DNA of 64,000 bases from Comamonas piscis (GCF_014109725.1 NZ_CP058554.1:620001-684000); one strand, 5' to 3'. Counted from the first letter of the stretch, positions 35,371-44,395 are shown. Numbers and translations are program-made. The notes: a model not told the origin generated them from the letters alone.

Positions 35371-35548
35371 TGCAGAAAACAGCCAACAGCCAACAGCCAA
35401 CAGGTCGTCGCTGCGCTCGGCCAGTTTTCGGGGCCGAGCGCAGCGATGGCCCATGTTTGCTCAACCCCCTTCTGAATGCGCCGAGGAGCACAGGGTATGG
35501 GCTGGGCAGTTGCACCGCAGAGTGCAGCTGCATCGTGAACTGACTCAC

Positions 35549-35730
35549 CGCGTCTGTTTGAACGGAGCGCGCAGCGCGTAGTGAGTTTCGCGGTGCAGCC
35601 CATACCCGAGCACCACAGGTTGCCCGCAGCGAAGCGAAGGGACGCAGTCAGCAGGGGCAGCCTTCTTTTGGGAACTTTTCTTGGCTGCGCAAGAAAAGTG
35701 CCTCGCCCGCCGGGCGAACACCGGCCAGCA
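35549..35730 (-). repeat. Intergenic repeat, copy C (inverted, shorter)
   Basis: Reads on the minus strand in the same motif order as A and B: GCCGG, CGCCCGGCGGGCGAGG, AAAAG, CAAAAGAAGG, CTTCG, GCGGGC and ACGGACGCGG-like end. It lacks the last 80-100 bp, including the GCATGCAAAAG end, and has more substitutions. It forms an inverted pair with B. Confidence 0.8.
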
Positions 35731-35862
35731 AAACTAAGCAGCGCCGCAGGCCCATGCACAGGCAAACACTCGCCAAAGAACAAGCCAAAGAACAAGCCAA
35801 AAAAATGCCCCAGGCAAAAGCCACGGGGCATCCAGCTCAGTGCTTATCTAAAAAGCAGGCAC

Positions 35863-37119
35863 TCAAACCAGCTTGCGGCGAGCAAAGCCCAGCAACAACA
35901 ACCCCAATCCTGCCAACACCAAAGGATTTCCCACTGGCACCGCCTTAGGCACCACCACAACCGGCGCCGTCACCTCCAACGTAACAGTAGCCGTAGCGCA
36001 TTGCGTCGCCTGCACCGTACTGCAGATCTCGTAGCTCACCGTATAAGCACCCGGTGCAGCAGAAGAAGCCACCAGCACATTGCCATCCGGCGTCACCGTG
36101 ATGCCTGCAGGCCAGGTGCCCACAGCCGCCAAGGTCACATTGCTCGTCGTGGCCGGCGCGGCATCGACCGTGTCGTTCGTCAGCACATTGATGGCCGTCA
36201 CCGTGCCGCTGGTCGGGCGGGTAACGGCAGGCGCCGAGTCATCGACCGCGTCGACACCGATCAGCTGCACACCACCAATGCCCTTGAAGGCAAAAATATA
36301 AGTATTGGGCGTCCCATCCGTGTTCGGGGTGCCGGGTGGGTTCTGGCTGGGTTTGCCCAGCGAATAGGCTTCGGCGCCAAAGGTGGCCAAGGCTGCCAGG
36401 GCATCGACCTGGTTACCTGCTGCGCCGTAGCCAATAGTGAACTCCACCTTGGCCCCGGGGGCGATGGTGCCGAAGTTGAAACGGAAGTGCGCGCCATGGT
36501 CCTCAGGGCCACTGTCCTCAATATCCTGATTGGTAAACAGAATGCCGCTGTCGGGGTTCAACGGGTCGGCATTGTGAAAACCGTTGTCGCTGGAGAAGAC
36601 CAGGGCAGTACTGCTACCGCGCTTGATCGTCGTGTATTCGCTGAACGCAGTGGGAAACACATCCCAGTCCATCGCGCGGCCATACAGGGCTTCGACCGGC
36701 GCGGAAGAGATGTTCTCGATGGTGACCTTGACCTCGTAAATGTTGCTCGTGCTCGAAGGCGCAAAGGCGTGGGTGACGCGGAAGGTGCCAAAGGCATTGG
36801 CCACAGCGGTAGCGGTCGTGGCCGTTGAGGTGAAAGACTCCGAGGTGATCCCTTGAATACCGACGTTGGCGCCGGTGTAGCCCGAGGTATTGCTCACTGC
36901 ATCGGCCACACCCCATGCCTCGCAGTAGCATCCTGGCGTCAGCCCATCTGCACCACTCGTCAAGTAAGTGATGCCCGTGAGCGGGCTGATCTCGGTGGGC
37001 ATCAGCGAGCCATCATTGCGAATGCCCATGCGCAAGGTACCGTTCTCGATATTCGCCTGCGCCAGCACGATGGCCGGCAAGCTAACCAGCATCCCCGCCA
37101 GCAGTTTTCCTAATTTCAT
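35863..37119 (-). CDS. Secreted protein with CTERM-like anchor, Ig-like domain
   Basis: 418 residues with a strong ribosome site (GAGGTGAG) before ATG. Signal peptide of about 20 residues ending VLAQA. The first 270 residues form an unrecognised extracellular domain with two Cys close together (PGCYCEAWG). A VDDSAPAV..INVLTNDT segment (about 285-320) is a cadherin/Ig-like linker known from bacterial adhesins. The C-terminus is VPKAVPVGN, one helix, then RRKLV, matching the IPTL/VPTL-CTERM style of the neighbouring giant protein. It is convergent with that gene. Probably an exported surface or outer-membrane-associated protein. Confidence 0.8.
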   Translation of the reverse strand: MKLGKLLAGMLVSLPAIVLAQANIENGTLRMGIRNDGSLMPTEISPLTGITYLTSGADGLTPGCYCEAWGVADAVSNTSGYTGANVGIQGITSESFTSTATTATAVANAFGTFRVTHAFAPSSTSNIYEVKVTIENISSAPVEALYGRAMDWDVFPTAFSEYTTIKRGSSTALVFSSDNGFHNADPLNPDSGILFTNQDIEDSGPEDHGAHFRFNFGTIAPGAKVEFTIGYGAAGNQVDALAALATFGAEAYSLGKPSQNPPGTPNTDGTPNTYIFAFKGIGGVQLIGVDAVDDSAPAVTRPTSGTVTAINVLTNDTVDAAPATTSNVTLAAVGTWPAGITVTPDGNVLVASSAAPGAYTVSYEICSTVQATQCATATVTLEVTAPVVVVPKAVPVGNPLVLAGLGLLLLGFARRKLV

Positions 37120-37916
37120 GCTCTCACCTCATCTAGTATTTAAATTTATGATGAGGTTTTTTATCATAGTTATAAAGAATGTGAAAATTACTATACAGAA
37201 TTTCTCGTATTAGTAAGAGCCGATGAAAAACATGGGCTTAGGCAGTTATTTGGCGTTATTTTCAAGAAGCGTGCACTCATTCACATTTGTCAAAGATTGT
37301 CAAAATCTCACGAATCTTAAAACTTGATATAGGTCAAAAAATAGGGTTTGATGCCATTTAACAAATGCCACGGATTGCTTGTTTATTAGCCAATGTATAA
37401 ATAAACAGATCTTCTTGGCACAGGCTGCAGCTCCGAGAAAACCTGCAAATAAGTGCCATTGCACAAGCACGTGCAAGTTTCTGTGCTCCTAAAAAATTCG
37501 CCTTTTCTAGATGTGAAAGTAATATTTACTTACGCTAGAAATTTGAGATCTCGGAAAGCAGATGCAATCTGTTGCGGATTTTTGCGAAGGGATAGCGCGT
37601 CGAGCTAACGATGCTGTCAGAGTTCGTCGACCGGGGCCAAAGACATACAACGAACCAGGGCCAAGACCAAGCTGCGGGCGTGGCGAGAGGGGACGTCGGT
37701 GTGGATGGCTTGAGAATTCCTCTGCAGAAATCCCTGCCGTGGTTTGAACGCGGCCTCGGGCGATCCGCTGCATCTCTTGCTGCTGTGATCGCCCGGTACG
37801 CTTGTCTGTCGCAGCCATCGCTGCGCCATCTCGGCTTTCACCAATCCGCACTGCGGCAGCGGCGGGCCCGTGGCGCCAACGGGCAGGCCTCGTAGTGGCG
37901 AGACCCCGTTGCGCCC
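37120..37916. other. Promoter region and degraded mobile-element sequence
   Basis: 37120-37560 is AT-rich and probably contains the promoter of the CTERM-like gene on the minus strand. 37560-37916 is GC-rich; it contains the diverged MITE relative described separately and no intact gene. Confidence 0.6.
37717..37767. repeat. Diverged relative of the 161-bp MITE end
   Basis: The plus strand reads CTCTGCAGAAATCCCTGCCG, then a TGGTTTGAACGCGGCCTCGG block and GCGATCCGC. This closely follows the complement of the right half of the MITE at 50490-50650. Beyond about 37770 the similarity is lost and no second end was found. It may be a fragment of a related IS5-like element. Confidence 0.7.
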
Positions 37917-38921
37917 TTAGCGGCTGACCAGCCGGGCCAGATGCGCCGGGTAGCGCGCCCCTTCGATGGCGATGGCGTCCAGCGCCTTGCCAATGCTTTG
38001 TAGGTCGGCGCTGTCCAGAGCGACATGGGCGGCGGCCAGGTTCTCCTCCAGCCGGTGCAGCTTGGTGGTGCCGGGGATGGGCGCTATCCAGGGCTTTTGG
38101 GCCAGCAGCCAGGCCAGGGCCACTTGCGCCAGGGTGATGCCCTTGGCCTGGGCGATGGCACCCAGCGCATCGACCAGTGCCTGGTTGGCCTGGCGTGCCT
38201 CGGTGCTAAAGCGCGGCACGACATTGCGAAAATCATTCTGGCTGAAGGCCGTGTCGGCCTTGATGGCGCCGGTCAAAAATCCCTTGCCCAGCGGGCTGAA
38301 GGGCACAAAGCCGATGCCCAGTTCTTCGAGCACCGGCAGGGTGGTCTGCTCGGGCTCGCGCCACCACAGCGAATACTCGCTTTGCAGCGCTGCGACCGGC
38401 TGCACCGCATGGGCGCGGCGGATCGAATCCACCCCCGCCTCCGACAGGCCAAAGTAGCGCACCTTGCCCTCGGCAATCAGGTCCTTGACGGCGCCGGCTA
38501 CATCTTCCATCGGCACGGCTGGGTCGACGCGGTGCTGGTAGAGCAGGTCGATATGGTCCGTGCGCAGGCGCTGCAGCGATGCATGGACCACCGCGCGGAT
38601 GCGTTCGGGCCGGCTGTCGAGTCCGGCTTTGGAGTCGCCATCCTTAAAGCCAAACTTGGTCGCGATCACCACCTGGTTGCGCACGGGTGCCAGCGCTTCG
38701 CCGACCATCTCTTCGTTCAAGGCCCCATAGGCCTCGGCCGTGTCGAAGAAGGTGACGCCTCGGGCCGCTGCCTCGCGGATCAGCTGCACGCCGGCGGCGC
38801 GATCGAGCCCGGGGCCGTAGCCAAAGCTGAGGCCCATGCAGCCCAGACCGAGGGCGGAGACCTGCAGGCCGCTGCGGCCGAGTGGGCGGGTGGGGATGGG
38901 GGTTGGGGTATCAGAGTTCAT
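37917..38921 (-). CDS. Aldo/keto reductase
   Basis: 334 residues. TIM-barrel NADPH-dependent oxidoreductase with catalytic tetrad visible: Asp and Tyr in FFDTAEAYG, Lys in VVIATKFGF, His in LLYQHRVDP. The C-terminal PIPGTTKLHRLEENL binds the cofactor phosphate. The subclass resembles YghZ/AKR13-like enzymes that reduce aldehydes. It precedes no obvious pathway; the RidA gene is 100 bp upstream on the same strand, so co-transcription is possible. Confidence 0.92.
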   Translation of the reverse strand: MNSDTPTPIPTRPLGRSGLQVSALGLGCMGLSFGYGPGLDRAAGVQLIREAAARGVTFFDTAEAYGALNEEMVGEALAPVRNQVVIATKFGFKDGDSKAGLDSRPERIRAVVHASLQRLRTDHIDLLYQHRVDPAVPMEDVAGAVKDLIAEGKVRYFGLSEAGVDSIRRAHAVQPVAALQSEYSLWWREPEQTTLPVLEELGIGFVPFSPLGKGFLTGAIKADTAFSQNDFRNVVPRFSTEARQANQALVDALGAIAQAKGITLAQVALAWLLAQKPWIAPIPGTTKLHRLEENLAAAHVALDSADLQSIGKALDAIAIEGARYPAHLARLVSR

Positions 38922-39021
38922 GCCTACGAATGTAGGCCTGCGGTCTTGCGATGACTAGACGGTCAGCGTGGCACGCCATCATGAGCAGGGCTCATCAATG
39001 GCGGGCGCTGCCTGCTATTGA

Positions 39022-39402
39022 TTAATCGCTGGCGCTGGCCACCACGCAGATCTCAATCAGCTTGGCCGGGCTGGCCAGGCGTGCCTCCAAGGTGGCGCGG
39101 GCGGGGGCATGGCCTGCGGCGACCCATTGGTCCCAGACCACATTCATCTCGGCGAAATGGCGTATGTCGGCCAGGTAGATCTGGCAGCTCAGGATGCGCT
39201 CTTTGTGGCTGCCGTGCTCGGCCAGCAGGCGGTCGATTTTGGCGAGGACCTCTTCAGTCTGGCCGCTGATGCCGGCCTCTACTTTGTCGGCCACCTGGCC
39301 GGCCAGGTACAAGGTGTTGTCGTGGCGCACGACCTGGGACATGCGGTGGTTGCCGCCGATGCGGGTGATGGTGTTGGGGGTGTTGGCGTTGGTGTTGGAC
39401 AT
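39022..39402 (-). CDS. RidA-family imine/enamine deaminase
   Basis: 126 residues, usual length of the YjgF/YER057c/UK114 family. The end APARATLEARLASPAKLIEI contains the conserved Arg that holds the carboxylate of 2-imino acids, and the helix EVLAKIDRLLAEHG is typical. RidA proteins hydrolyse reactive imines to ketones plus ammonia. Here it follows an FAD-dependent amine oxidoreductase by 39 bp, so it may act on that enzyme's imine product. Confidence 0.9.
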   Translation of the reverse strand: MSNTNANTPNTITRIGGNHRMSQVVRHDNTLYLAGQVADKVEAGISGQTEEVLAKIDRLLAEHGSHKERILSCQIYLADIRHFAEMNVVWDQWVAAGHAPARATLEARLASPAKLIEICVVASASD

Positions 39403-39441
39403 GTGTGGTTCTCTTGAATCAATGGAAAGGGCTGGCGCTGC

Positions 39442-40746
39442 TCAGCGCTCGATACCTGCCCGGTATTTTTGGTACTGGATGGTGCTGACAATCGCCATGC
39501 GGCGCAGTGGTTCGGGCGGCAGCCAGCTGGGGCGTTCAAAGCCCAGCGCATCGGCCAGCTGGGGGGATTGCTGGCCGCAGGCCATCTCGCCGAGCAGCTT
39601 GCCGAACATGCTGCCTTTGAGCATGCCCGCACCATTGCAGCCGATGGAGATGTAGAGGCCATCGCCCACCTGGCCAAAGTAGAGCGCGCCGTTGCGGGTG
39701 AGGGCGGTGACGCCGCCCCAAAGCAAGGGCAGCGCATGCGAGCGCATCTGCGGGTAGCGCATCTGGTAGCAAGCCTGCAGGGCCTTGCGCACGTTGGCGA
39801 GCGGCTCTTCGCTGTTGTACGAGTAGGAGCTGCGCACCATGAAGCGGCCGCCCGCCACCTTGCGCAAGGTGGTGCCCAGGCGGTTGGCGGGGATCACGCC
39901 CCATTCCGGCTCGGCGCCCAGCTTTTGCAGCTCTTCCTCGTCCAGCTGCTCGGTGAGGCCCGCATAGGTGTAGATGGTGAACACGCGATCCCGCGCAAAG
40001 CCGAGCTTGCTGGCAAAGCCATTGTTGGCGATGACGATGCGCGGCGCAGTCAGCTCGGCGCTGGCGGTGCGCACGGTGTGGGGCTTGCCCTCTTGCAGCG
40101 ACAGCACGGGCTCGCCCTCCCAGAGCTGCACATTGGCGGGCAGGCTGTCGGCCAGGCCGCGCACCAGGGCGGCGGGCTGCACAAAGACGTTGTTGTCCGA
40201 GTGGTAGCCGTAGTGGTAGTGCGTGGTGCCCAGGCGCTGCTGCAAGGCCTCGCGCCCCAGCTCGGTATAGGCCACGCCCCATTGCTGGTACTGCTGGAGC
40301 GTGCTTTTGAGGCGGGCCGCGCCATCGGGCGTGGCGGCGGCGTGGTACTTGCCGACAGGGTTCCAGCCGCAGTCGATCTGGTGCTGGTCGATCAGGGATT
40401 TGAGCCAGGCCAGGCCCGTGTTGTAGAGCGCAATCTGCTTGCGCGCCACCTCGATGGGGCTGCCGTGGCCGGACATGCCGGTGTTGTGCGGCAGGTTGAT
40501 CAAAAAGCCCGAGTTGCGGCCCGAGGAACCGTCGCCCACGGTGCTGGCATCGACCAGCAGCACACGGGCTTGTGGCTCCAGCTCGGCGATGCGGCGGGCA
40601 GCGGCCAGCCCGGTGACGCCAGCGCCGATGACGATGGCATCAAAGTGCCGCTCGCTGGGCGCCTGGGTGTGGGCTTGCCTTTTTGGGAGCAAGGCATTCC
40701 AGCCCGAGCCCGCTTGGTAGCTCGGGAAAGTAGGTGGCTTGGACAT
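39442..40746 (-). CDS. FAD-dependent amine/amino acid oxidoreductase (DAO family)
   Basis: 434 residues from ATG at 40746; an upstream in-frame ATG overlaps the ABC ATPase gene. N-terminal FAD motif AIVIGAGVTGLAAARRIAEL and the second signature GDGSSGRNSGFLINLP, typical of DadA/PuuB/TauY-like enzymes. ALYFGQVGDGLYISIGCNGAGM near the C-terminus closes the flavin site. It probably oxidises an amine or amino acid brought in by the ABC transporter encoded upstream, with RidA hydrolysing the imine. A taurine dehydrogenase or putrescine-type oxidase is possible; the substrate is not shown. Confidence 0.85.
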   Translation of the reverse strand: MSKPPTFPSYQAGSGWNALLPKRQAHTQAPSERHFDAIVIGAGVTGLAAARRIAELEPQARVLLVDASTVGDGSSGRNSGFLINLPHNTGMSGHGSPIEVARKQIALYNTGLAWLKSLIDQHQIDCGWNPVGKYHAAATPDGAARLKSTLQQYQQWGVAYTELGREALQQRLGTTHYHYGYHSDNNVFVQPAALVRGLADSLPANVQLWEGEPVLSLQEGKPHTVRTASAELTAPRIVIANNGFASKLGFARDRVFTIYTYAGLTEQLDEEELQKLGAEPEWGVIPANRLGTTLRKVAGGRFMVRSSYSYNSEEPLANVRKALQACYQMRYPQMRSHALPLLWGGVTALTRNGALYFGQVGDGLYISIGCNGAGMLKGSMFGKLLGEMACGQQSPQLADALGFERPSWLPPEPLRRMAIVSTIQYQKYRAGIER

Positions 40747-40759
40747 GGGGTGGTGGTGG

Positions 40760-41551
40760 TTAGTGGCTGGTGGCCTGCAGGCTGCGCATGACTTCGGATT
40801 GCACGGTGTCCCAGATCTGGCCCTTGAGCTCGTTGTAGCGCGGGGAGAGTTGGACCTGCGCATTGCGCGGCATGGGCAGGTCGTTGCGGATGTCGGTGAC
40901 CACGCGTCCGGGCCGCGCGCTCATGATGAGCATGCGGGTGGACAGCAGCAGTGCCTCGTCGATGGAGTGGGTGATGAAGATGATGGTCTTCTTGCTCTTT
41001 TCGTAGATCTGCAGCAACTCGTCCTGCAGCACTTGGCGGGTCATCGCATCGAGCGCGGCAAAGGGCTCGTCGAGCAGGATCACATCCGGGTCATTGGCGA
41101 GCACGCGGGCGATGGAGACGCGCTGGCGCATGCCGCCCGAGAGCGCATTGGGGTACTTGTCCTCAAAGCCCCGCAGGCCGACCATCTCGATAAAGCGGCG
41201 CGCCACCTCCAGCCGCTCGGCCTTGGCGATGCCCTTCATCTTGAGGCCAAAGGCGACGTTGTCGATCACCGTGAGCCAGGGGAAGAGCGCGTACTGCTGG
41301 AAGACCATGCCGCAGTGCGGATCGACCTTGTTGACCTCGCGGCCGTTGACGACGATGCGGCCAGCGGTGGGTTTGTCAAACCCGGTGACGAGGTTGAGCA
41401 GGGTGGATTTGCCGCAGCCCGAGGCGCCGAGCAGCACCACGAACTCGCCCTTTTCAATCTCCAGATCGACGCGTTCGAGCGCCTTGAAATCCCCGTAATG
41501 CTTGGCGATCCCCTCGATGGAGATCATGGAGCCCTTGTGTGTTTGGTTCAT
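40760..41551 (-). CDS. ABC transporter ATP-binding protein (TauB/SsuB type)
   Basis: 263 residues from ATG at 41551, which overlaps the permease stop by 4 bp and has GAGGTGG upstream; a GTG three codons earlier is an alternative. Walker A LLGASGCGKST, Q-loop VFQQYALFPW, signature LSGGMRQR, Walker B VILLDEPFAALD. Belongs to the nitrate/sulfonate/taurine importer class. It couples ATP hydrolysis to uptake through the permease next door. Confidence 0.93.
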   Translation of the reverse strand: MNQTHKGSMISIEGIAKHYGDFKALERVDLEIEKGEFVVLLGASGCGKSTLLNLVTGFDKPTAGRIVVNGREVNKVDPHCGMVFQQYALFPWLTVIDNVAFGLKMKGIAKAERLEVARRFIEMVGLRGFEDKYPNALSGGMRQRVSIARVLANDPDVILLDEPFAALDAMTRQVLQDELLQIYEKSKKTIIFITHSIDEALLLSTRMLIMSARPGRVVTDIRNDLPMPRNAQVQLSPRYNELKGQIWDTVQSEVMRSLQATSH

Positions 41552-42315
41552 TGTTTCCACCTCAGTACCCAGTTTTCAATCAGACGGAAGAAGAAGTCGG
41601 TGATCAGCACCGTGGTGCTGATCAGCACCATGCCCAGCACGACGACTTCGGTCTGGAAGAACTCCTTGCCGTTCATGATGAGAAAGCCCAGGCCTTCGCG
41701 GGCGGCGACCAGTTCGGCGGCGATCACGCAGGTCCAGGCCAGGCCGAGGATGACCTTGAAGCCGCTCAGAATCTGCGACAGGCTGCCGGGCAAGATCACC
41801 TCCTGCATCACCTGCCAGCGGCTGGCGCCCAGGTTTTGCGCAGCGCGCACCAAGAGCGGATCGACATTGCGCGTGGCCTCGATCACATAGACCATCGCTG
41901 GCGCAAAGCAGCCCATGAAGACGATGCTGTACTTTTGCGTCTCGGTGATGCCGAACCACAGCAGGGACAGCGGAATCCAGCTCATCGACGGCAGTGGCCG
42001 CAGAAAAGACAGGATGGGATCGAAGGCCGCCCGGGCAAACGACGAGGTGCCCAGGAAGATGCCCAGCGGAATGGCCACGGCCGTGGCCGCCAAAAAGCCG
42101 ATCATCACCCGGCGCGCAGACGCCAGGATGTGGGGCCAGAACGTGCCGTCGCCCAGCATGGCGGCTGCCTTGCCCAGCGCGGCGCTGGGCGGCGGCAGAA
42201 AGATGGGATCGACCAGGCCGGCGCGGCACACGGCCTCCCAGAGGGCGATGAAGATGAGCACCGAGGCCGCACTGGTGGCGGCCAGTGCCGTGCGGGATGG
42301 GGATTTGGATATCAC
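41548..42315 (-). CDS. ABC transporter permease (TauC/SsuC type)
   Basis: 255 residues with about six membrane helices and the EAA motif region (EATRNVDPLLVRAAQNLGAS) that contacts the ATPase. Nitrate/sulfonate/taurine BPD_transp_1 family. It lies between the binding protein gene (17 bp upstream) and the ATPase gene (4-bp overlap). Inner-membrane channel of the importer. Confidence 0.92.
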   Translation of the reverse strand: MISKSPSRTALAATSAASVLIFIALWEAVCRAGLVDPIFLPPPSAALGKAAAMLGDGTFWPHILASARRVMIGFLAATAVAIPLGIFLGTSSFARAAFDPILSFLRPLPSMSWIPLSLLWFGITETQKYSIVFMGCFAPAMVYVIEATRNVDPLLVRAAQNLGASRWQVMQEVILPGSLSQILSGFKVILGLAWTCVIAAELVAAREGLGFLIMNGKEFFQTEVVVLGMVLISTTVLITDFFFRLIENWVLRWKQ

Positions 42316-42332
42316 GTTGCAGACTCCGGCCT

Positions 42333-43316
42333 TCAGACGAAGGAGGCATCGATCCAGTCTTTGACGACCGGGGCCTTGTCGATCTGCTTGTGCTTGACCA
42401 GCATCTCGGCCAGCTTTTGCAGGCCTTGCACAAACTCGCCGGTGAGCAGCTCTTTTTGCTGGGCCTGCGGGTACCAGTCGGAGCCGGTGACGGCGGACAT
42501 CTGCTCTTTCATGGTCAAACCGGTGAACTTGAGCAGCGCCTGCGAGGCTTTCTCGGGCTGCTCGCGCAGCAGATCGCTGGCCTTGAAGTAGGCCGACAGG
42601 TAGCGCTTGACCAGCTCACCGTTCTTGACGGCAAACTCGCGGCGCACCAGCAGCACATCGGGGCCGGGCGTGACCTTGAAGGACTTGTAGAGGCTGAACT
42701 GCGAATCATCGGCCAGCAGCTTGACGCCGGGCTCGCGCAGGATGTTGTCAAAGTGGGGCGTCCAGGCAGCAGCTGCATCGATCTGGCCAGTCTTGATGGC
42801 GCCATGCAGCTCGGGGCCGGGGATGTTGAGCACATCGGCCTCGCCGGGTTTGATGCCCGCCTGCTCCAGCACATCCAGCACCAGCAGATGGGTGCTGGAT
42901 GCAAAGGTTACGCCGATCTTCTTGCCTTTGAGGTCGGCCACGGTCTCGATGCCTTTGCGGGCGACCAGGCCTTCGACCCGGCCAAAGTTTTCCGGGATCG
43001 CAATGATCGCGAACTGCTTGGCGCCGCGCGACATCAACGCCAGCGCCGAGACGATGCCCGCGCAGCCGATATCAACACCGCCGGACATAAAGGCACTCAT
43101 GCGGGCCGATGAGGTGGCAAAGGATTGCCAGTCCTGGTTGATGCCCACCTCCTTCAAATACCCCTCGGCCATTGCGAGGTGGGCGGGGTAGTGGCCCAGC
43201 CAGGGCGAGCCTCCGTATTTGACGGTTTGCTCTGCCGCAAAGCCGGGCAGCGACAGCGCGCCGGCGAACGAGGCAACGGCGCTTTTCTGGATAAAGGAAC
43301 GGCGGTTGAGGGTCAT
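42333..43316 (-). CDS. ABC transporter substrate-binding protein (TauA/SsuA-like)
   Basis: 327 residues. N-terminal signal with twin Arg (NRRSFIQKSAVASFAGALSL), which may use Tat or Sec, ending about residue 28. Periplasmic binding fold of the NMT1/SsuA family with KYGGSPWLGHYPAHLAMAEGYLKEVG. It would capture a small sulfonate, amine or related organic compound for the importer. First structural gene of the operon, behind a LysR gene. Confidence 0.9.
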   Translation of the reverse strand: MTLNRRSFIQKSAVASFAGALSLPGFAAEQTVKYGGSPWLGHYPAHLAMAEGYLKEVGINQDWQSFATSSARMSAFMSGGVDIGCAGIVSALALMSRGAKQFAIIAIPENFGRVEGLVARKGIETVADLKGKKIGVTFASSTHLLVLDVLEQAGIKPGEADVLNIPGPELHGAIKTGQIDAAAAWTPHFDNILREPGVKLLADDSQFSLYKSFKVTPGPDVLLVRREFAVKNGELVKRYLSAYFKASDLLREQPEKASQALLKFTGLTMKEQMSAVTGSDWYPQAQQKELLTGEFVQGLQKLAEMLVKHKQIDKAPVVKDWIDASFV

Positions 43317-43432
43317 ATTTGTCTCCTTGGATTTCCTGTTTTTTAAGAGCTGGCCAAGCGCTGGACAAGACTCTCCCCTGGCGCGGATGCAGGCGCATCC
43401 CAGCCATAAAAAGAGGCTTGTGCAAAGACTGG

Positions 43433-44395
43433 CTAGCTCAGCGAGATCCCGCTTCTGAGCCAGGGGATCAGTTGGCGTACATCGGGAAAGATGTCGTTCT
43501 CCATGACGCTTCTGCTCACTTGGAAGCAGTTCTCGGCCATGTCCACATACTCCCCCTCGCGGGAGAGCTGGTAGATGGTGCGGTGCAGGCTGGCGCCGGG
43601 CAGCGGAATGGCGGTGATCTGCCCGCTGTAGGTGCGGCCTTGCAGCAGGCAGATGGGGGTGGTGACGGTCCAGCCCAGGTCGGCCGCGACCATGGCCATG
43701 ACCACGTCGGAGGTATCAATCTCCAGATACGGGCGCGGCGTGAAGCCCTGGCGGCGCAGGTGGCGCTCGATCAGGGCCCCAAAGTGGGAGCGGGCGCTGA
43801 AGCGGATCAGCGGCATCTTCTCGATCAGGGTGCTGAGGTCGGCGTTCTTAAACTCTTTCTCGCGCACCTTGGGGATCACCGCGATAAAAGGCTCGGAGAA
43901 GATGGAGCGGCGCACGATGTGGTCGACGTCATCGAGCGTGTCAGTCGTGACGATCAGGTCGAGCTGGCGCTTCATCAGCGCCGTCGCATGGCTGTTGGCG
44001 AGGCCGGACCAGAGCAGCAGCTGGCTGGCCGATTCGGTGACCTTCTTGACGATGGCCGGCCCTGCGGTGGCGGCGAAGGAGTCGATCATGCCGACGCGGA
44101 CCGCCGGGCGGCTGGCCAGATCGGCATCGCGCACATGCACTACCAGGCGCTCCATGTCTTCAACAATCTGCCCTGCCCGGCGGCTGAGCGCAATGCCGGC
44201 CGGCGTGAGCTTGAAGGGCCGCTGCGAGCGGTCGAACACCTGCGTCTCCAGGATCGCCTCGATCTGCGTGATCGTCTGCGAGACTGCCGATTGCGTGACC
44301 CCCAGCGCCGCAGCCCCCTTGGACAGGCTGCCCGAAGACGCCACCGCCTCGAAAATCTTCAAGGCACGGACATCGAGACCCGAGCTTGTCTTCAT
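43433..44395 (-). CDS. LysR-family regulator of the ABC/oxidoreductase operon
   Basis: 320 residues. N-terminal winged helix (ALKIFEAVASSGSLSKGAAALGVTQSAVSQ, about residues 10-40) and a substrate-binding effector domain. It lies 116 bp upstream of the binding-protein gene on the same strand, so it may be the first gene of the operon or have its own promoter. It probably senses the imported substrate or a breakdown product. The 236 bp to the next gene upstream (SDR) are AT-rich and suit a promoter. Confidence 0.88.
   Translation of the reverse strand: MKTSSGLDVRALKIFEAVASSGSLSKGAAALGVTQSAVSQTITQIEAILETQVFDRSQRPFKLTPAGIALSRRAGQIVEDMERLVVHVRDADLASRPAVRVGMIDSFAATAGPAIVKKVTESASQLLLWSGLANSHATALMKRQLDLIVTTDTLDDVDHIVRRSIFSEPFIAVIPKVREKEFKNADLSTLIEKMPLIRFSARSHFGALIERHLRRQGFTPRPYLEIDTSDVVMAMVAADLGWTVTTPICLLQGRTYSGQITAIPLPGASLHRTIYQLSREGEYVDMAENCFQVSRSVMENDIFPDVRQLIPWLRSGISLS

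Larger units (their letters stand above)
34546..35862. other. Gene-free region between two convergent CTERM-like genes
   Basis: 1.3 kb. Apart from the terminator it is filled by three copies of a GC-rich repeat (separate entries) and short spacer sequence. Long open frames exist on the minus strand across the repeats. They are Arg/Ser/Gly-rich, lack ribosome sites and are caused by the repeat composition, so I do not call genes here. Confidence 0.7.

Noticed and set aside
34694..35831. Several Arg/Ser-rich open frames in the repeat region
   Set aside because: They follow the repeats and change with each copy. They resemble commonly mis-annotated proteins and have no start signals.
39469..40791. 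A 440-codon open frame opposite the FAD oxidoreductase
   Set aside because: Low-complexity His/Gly/Ala content; the sense gene has FAD motifs and a coherent operon setting.
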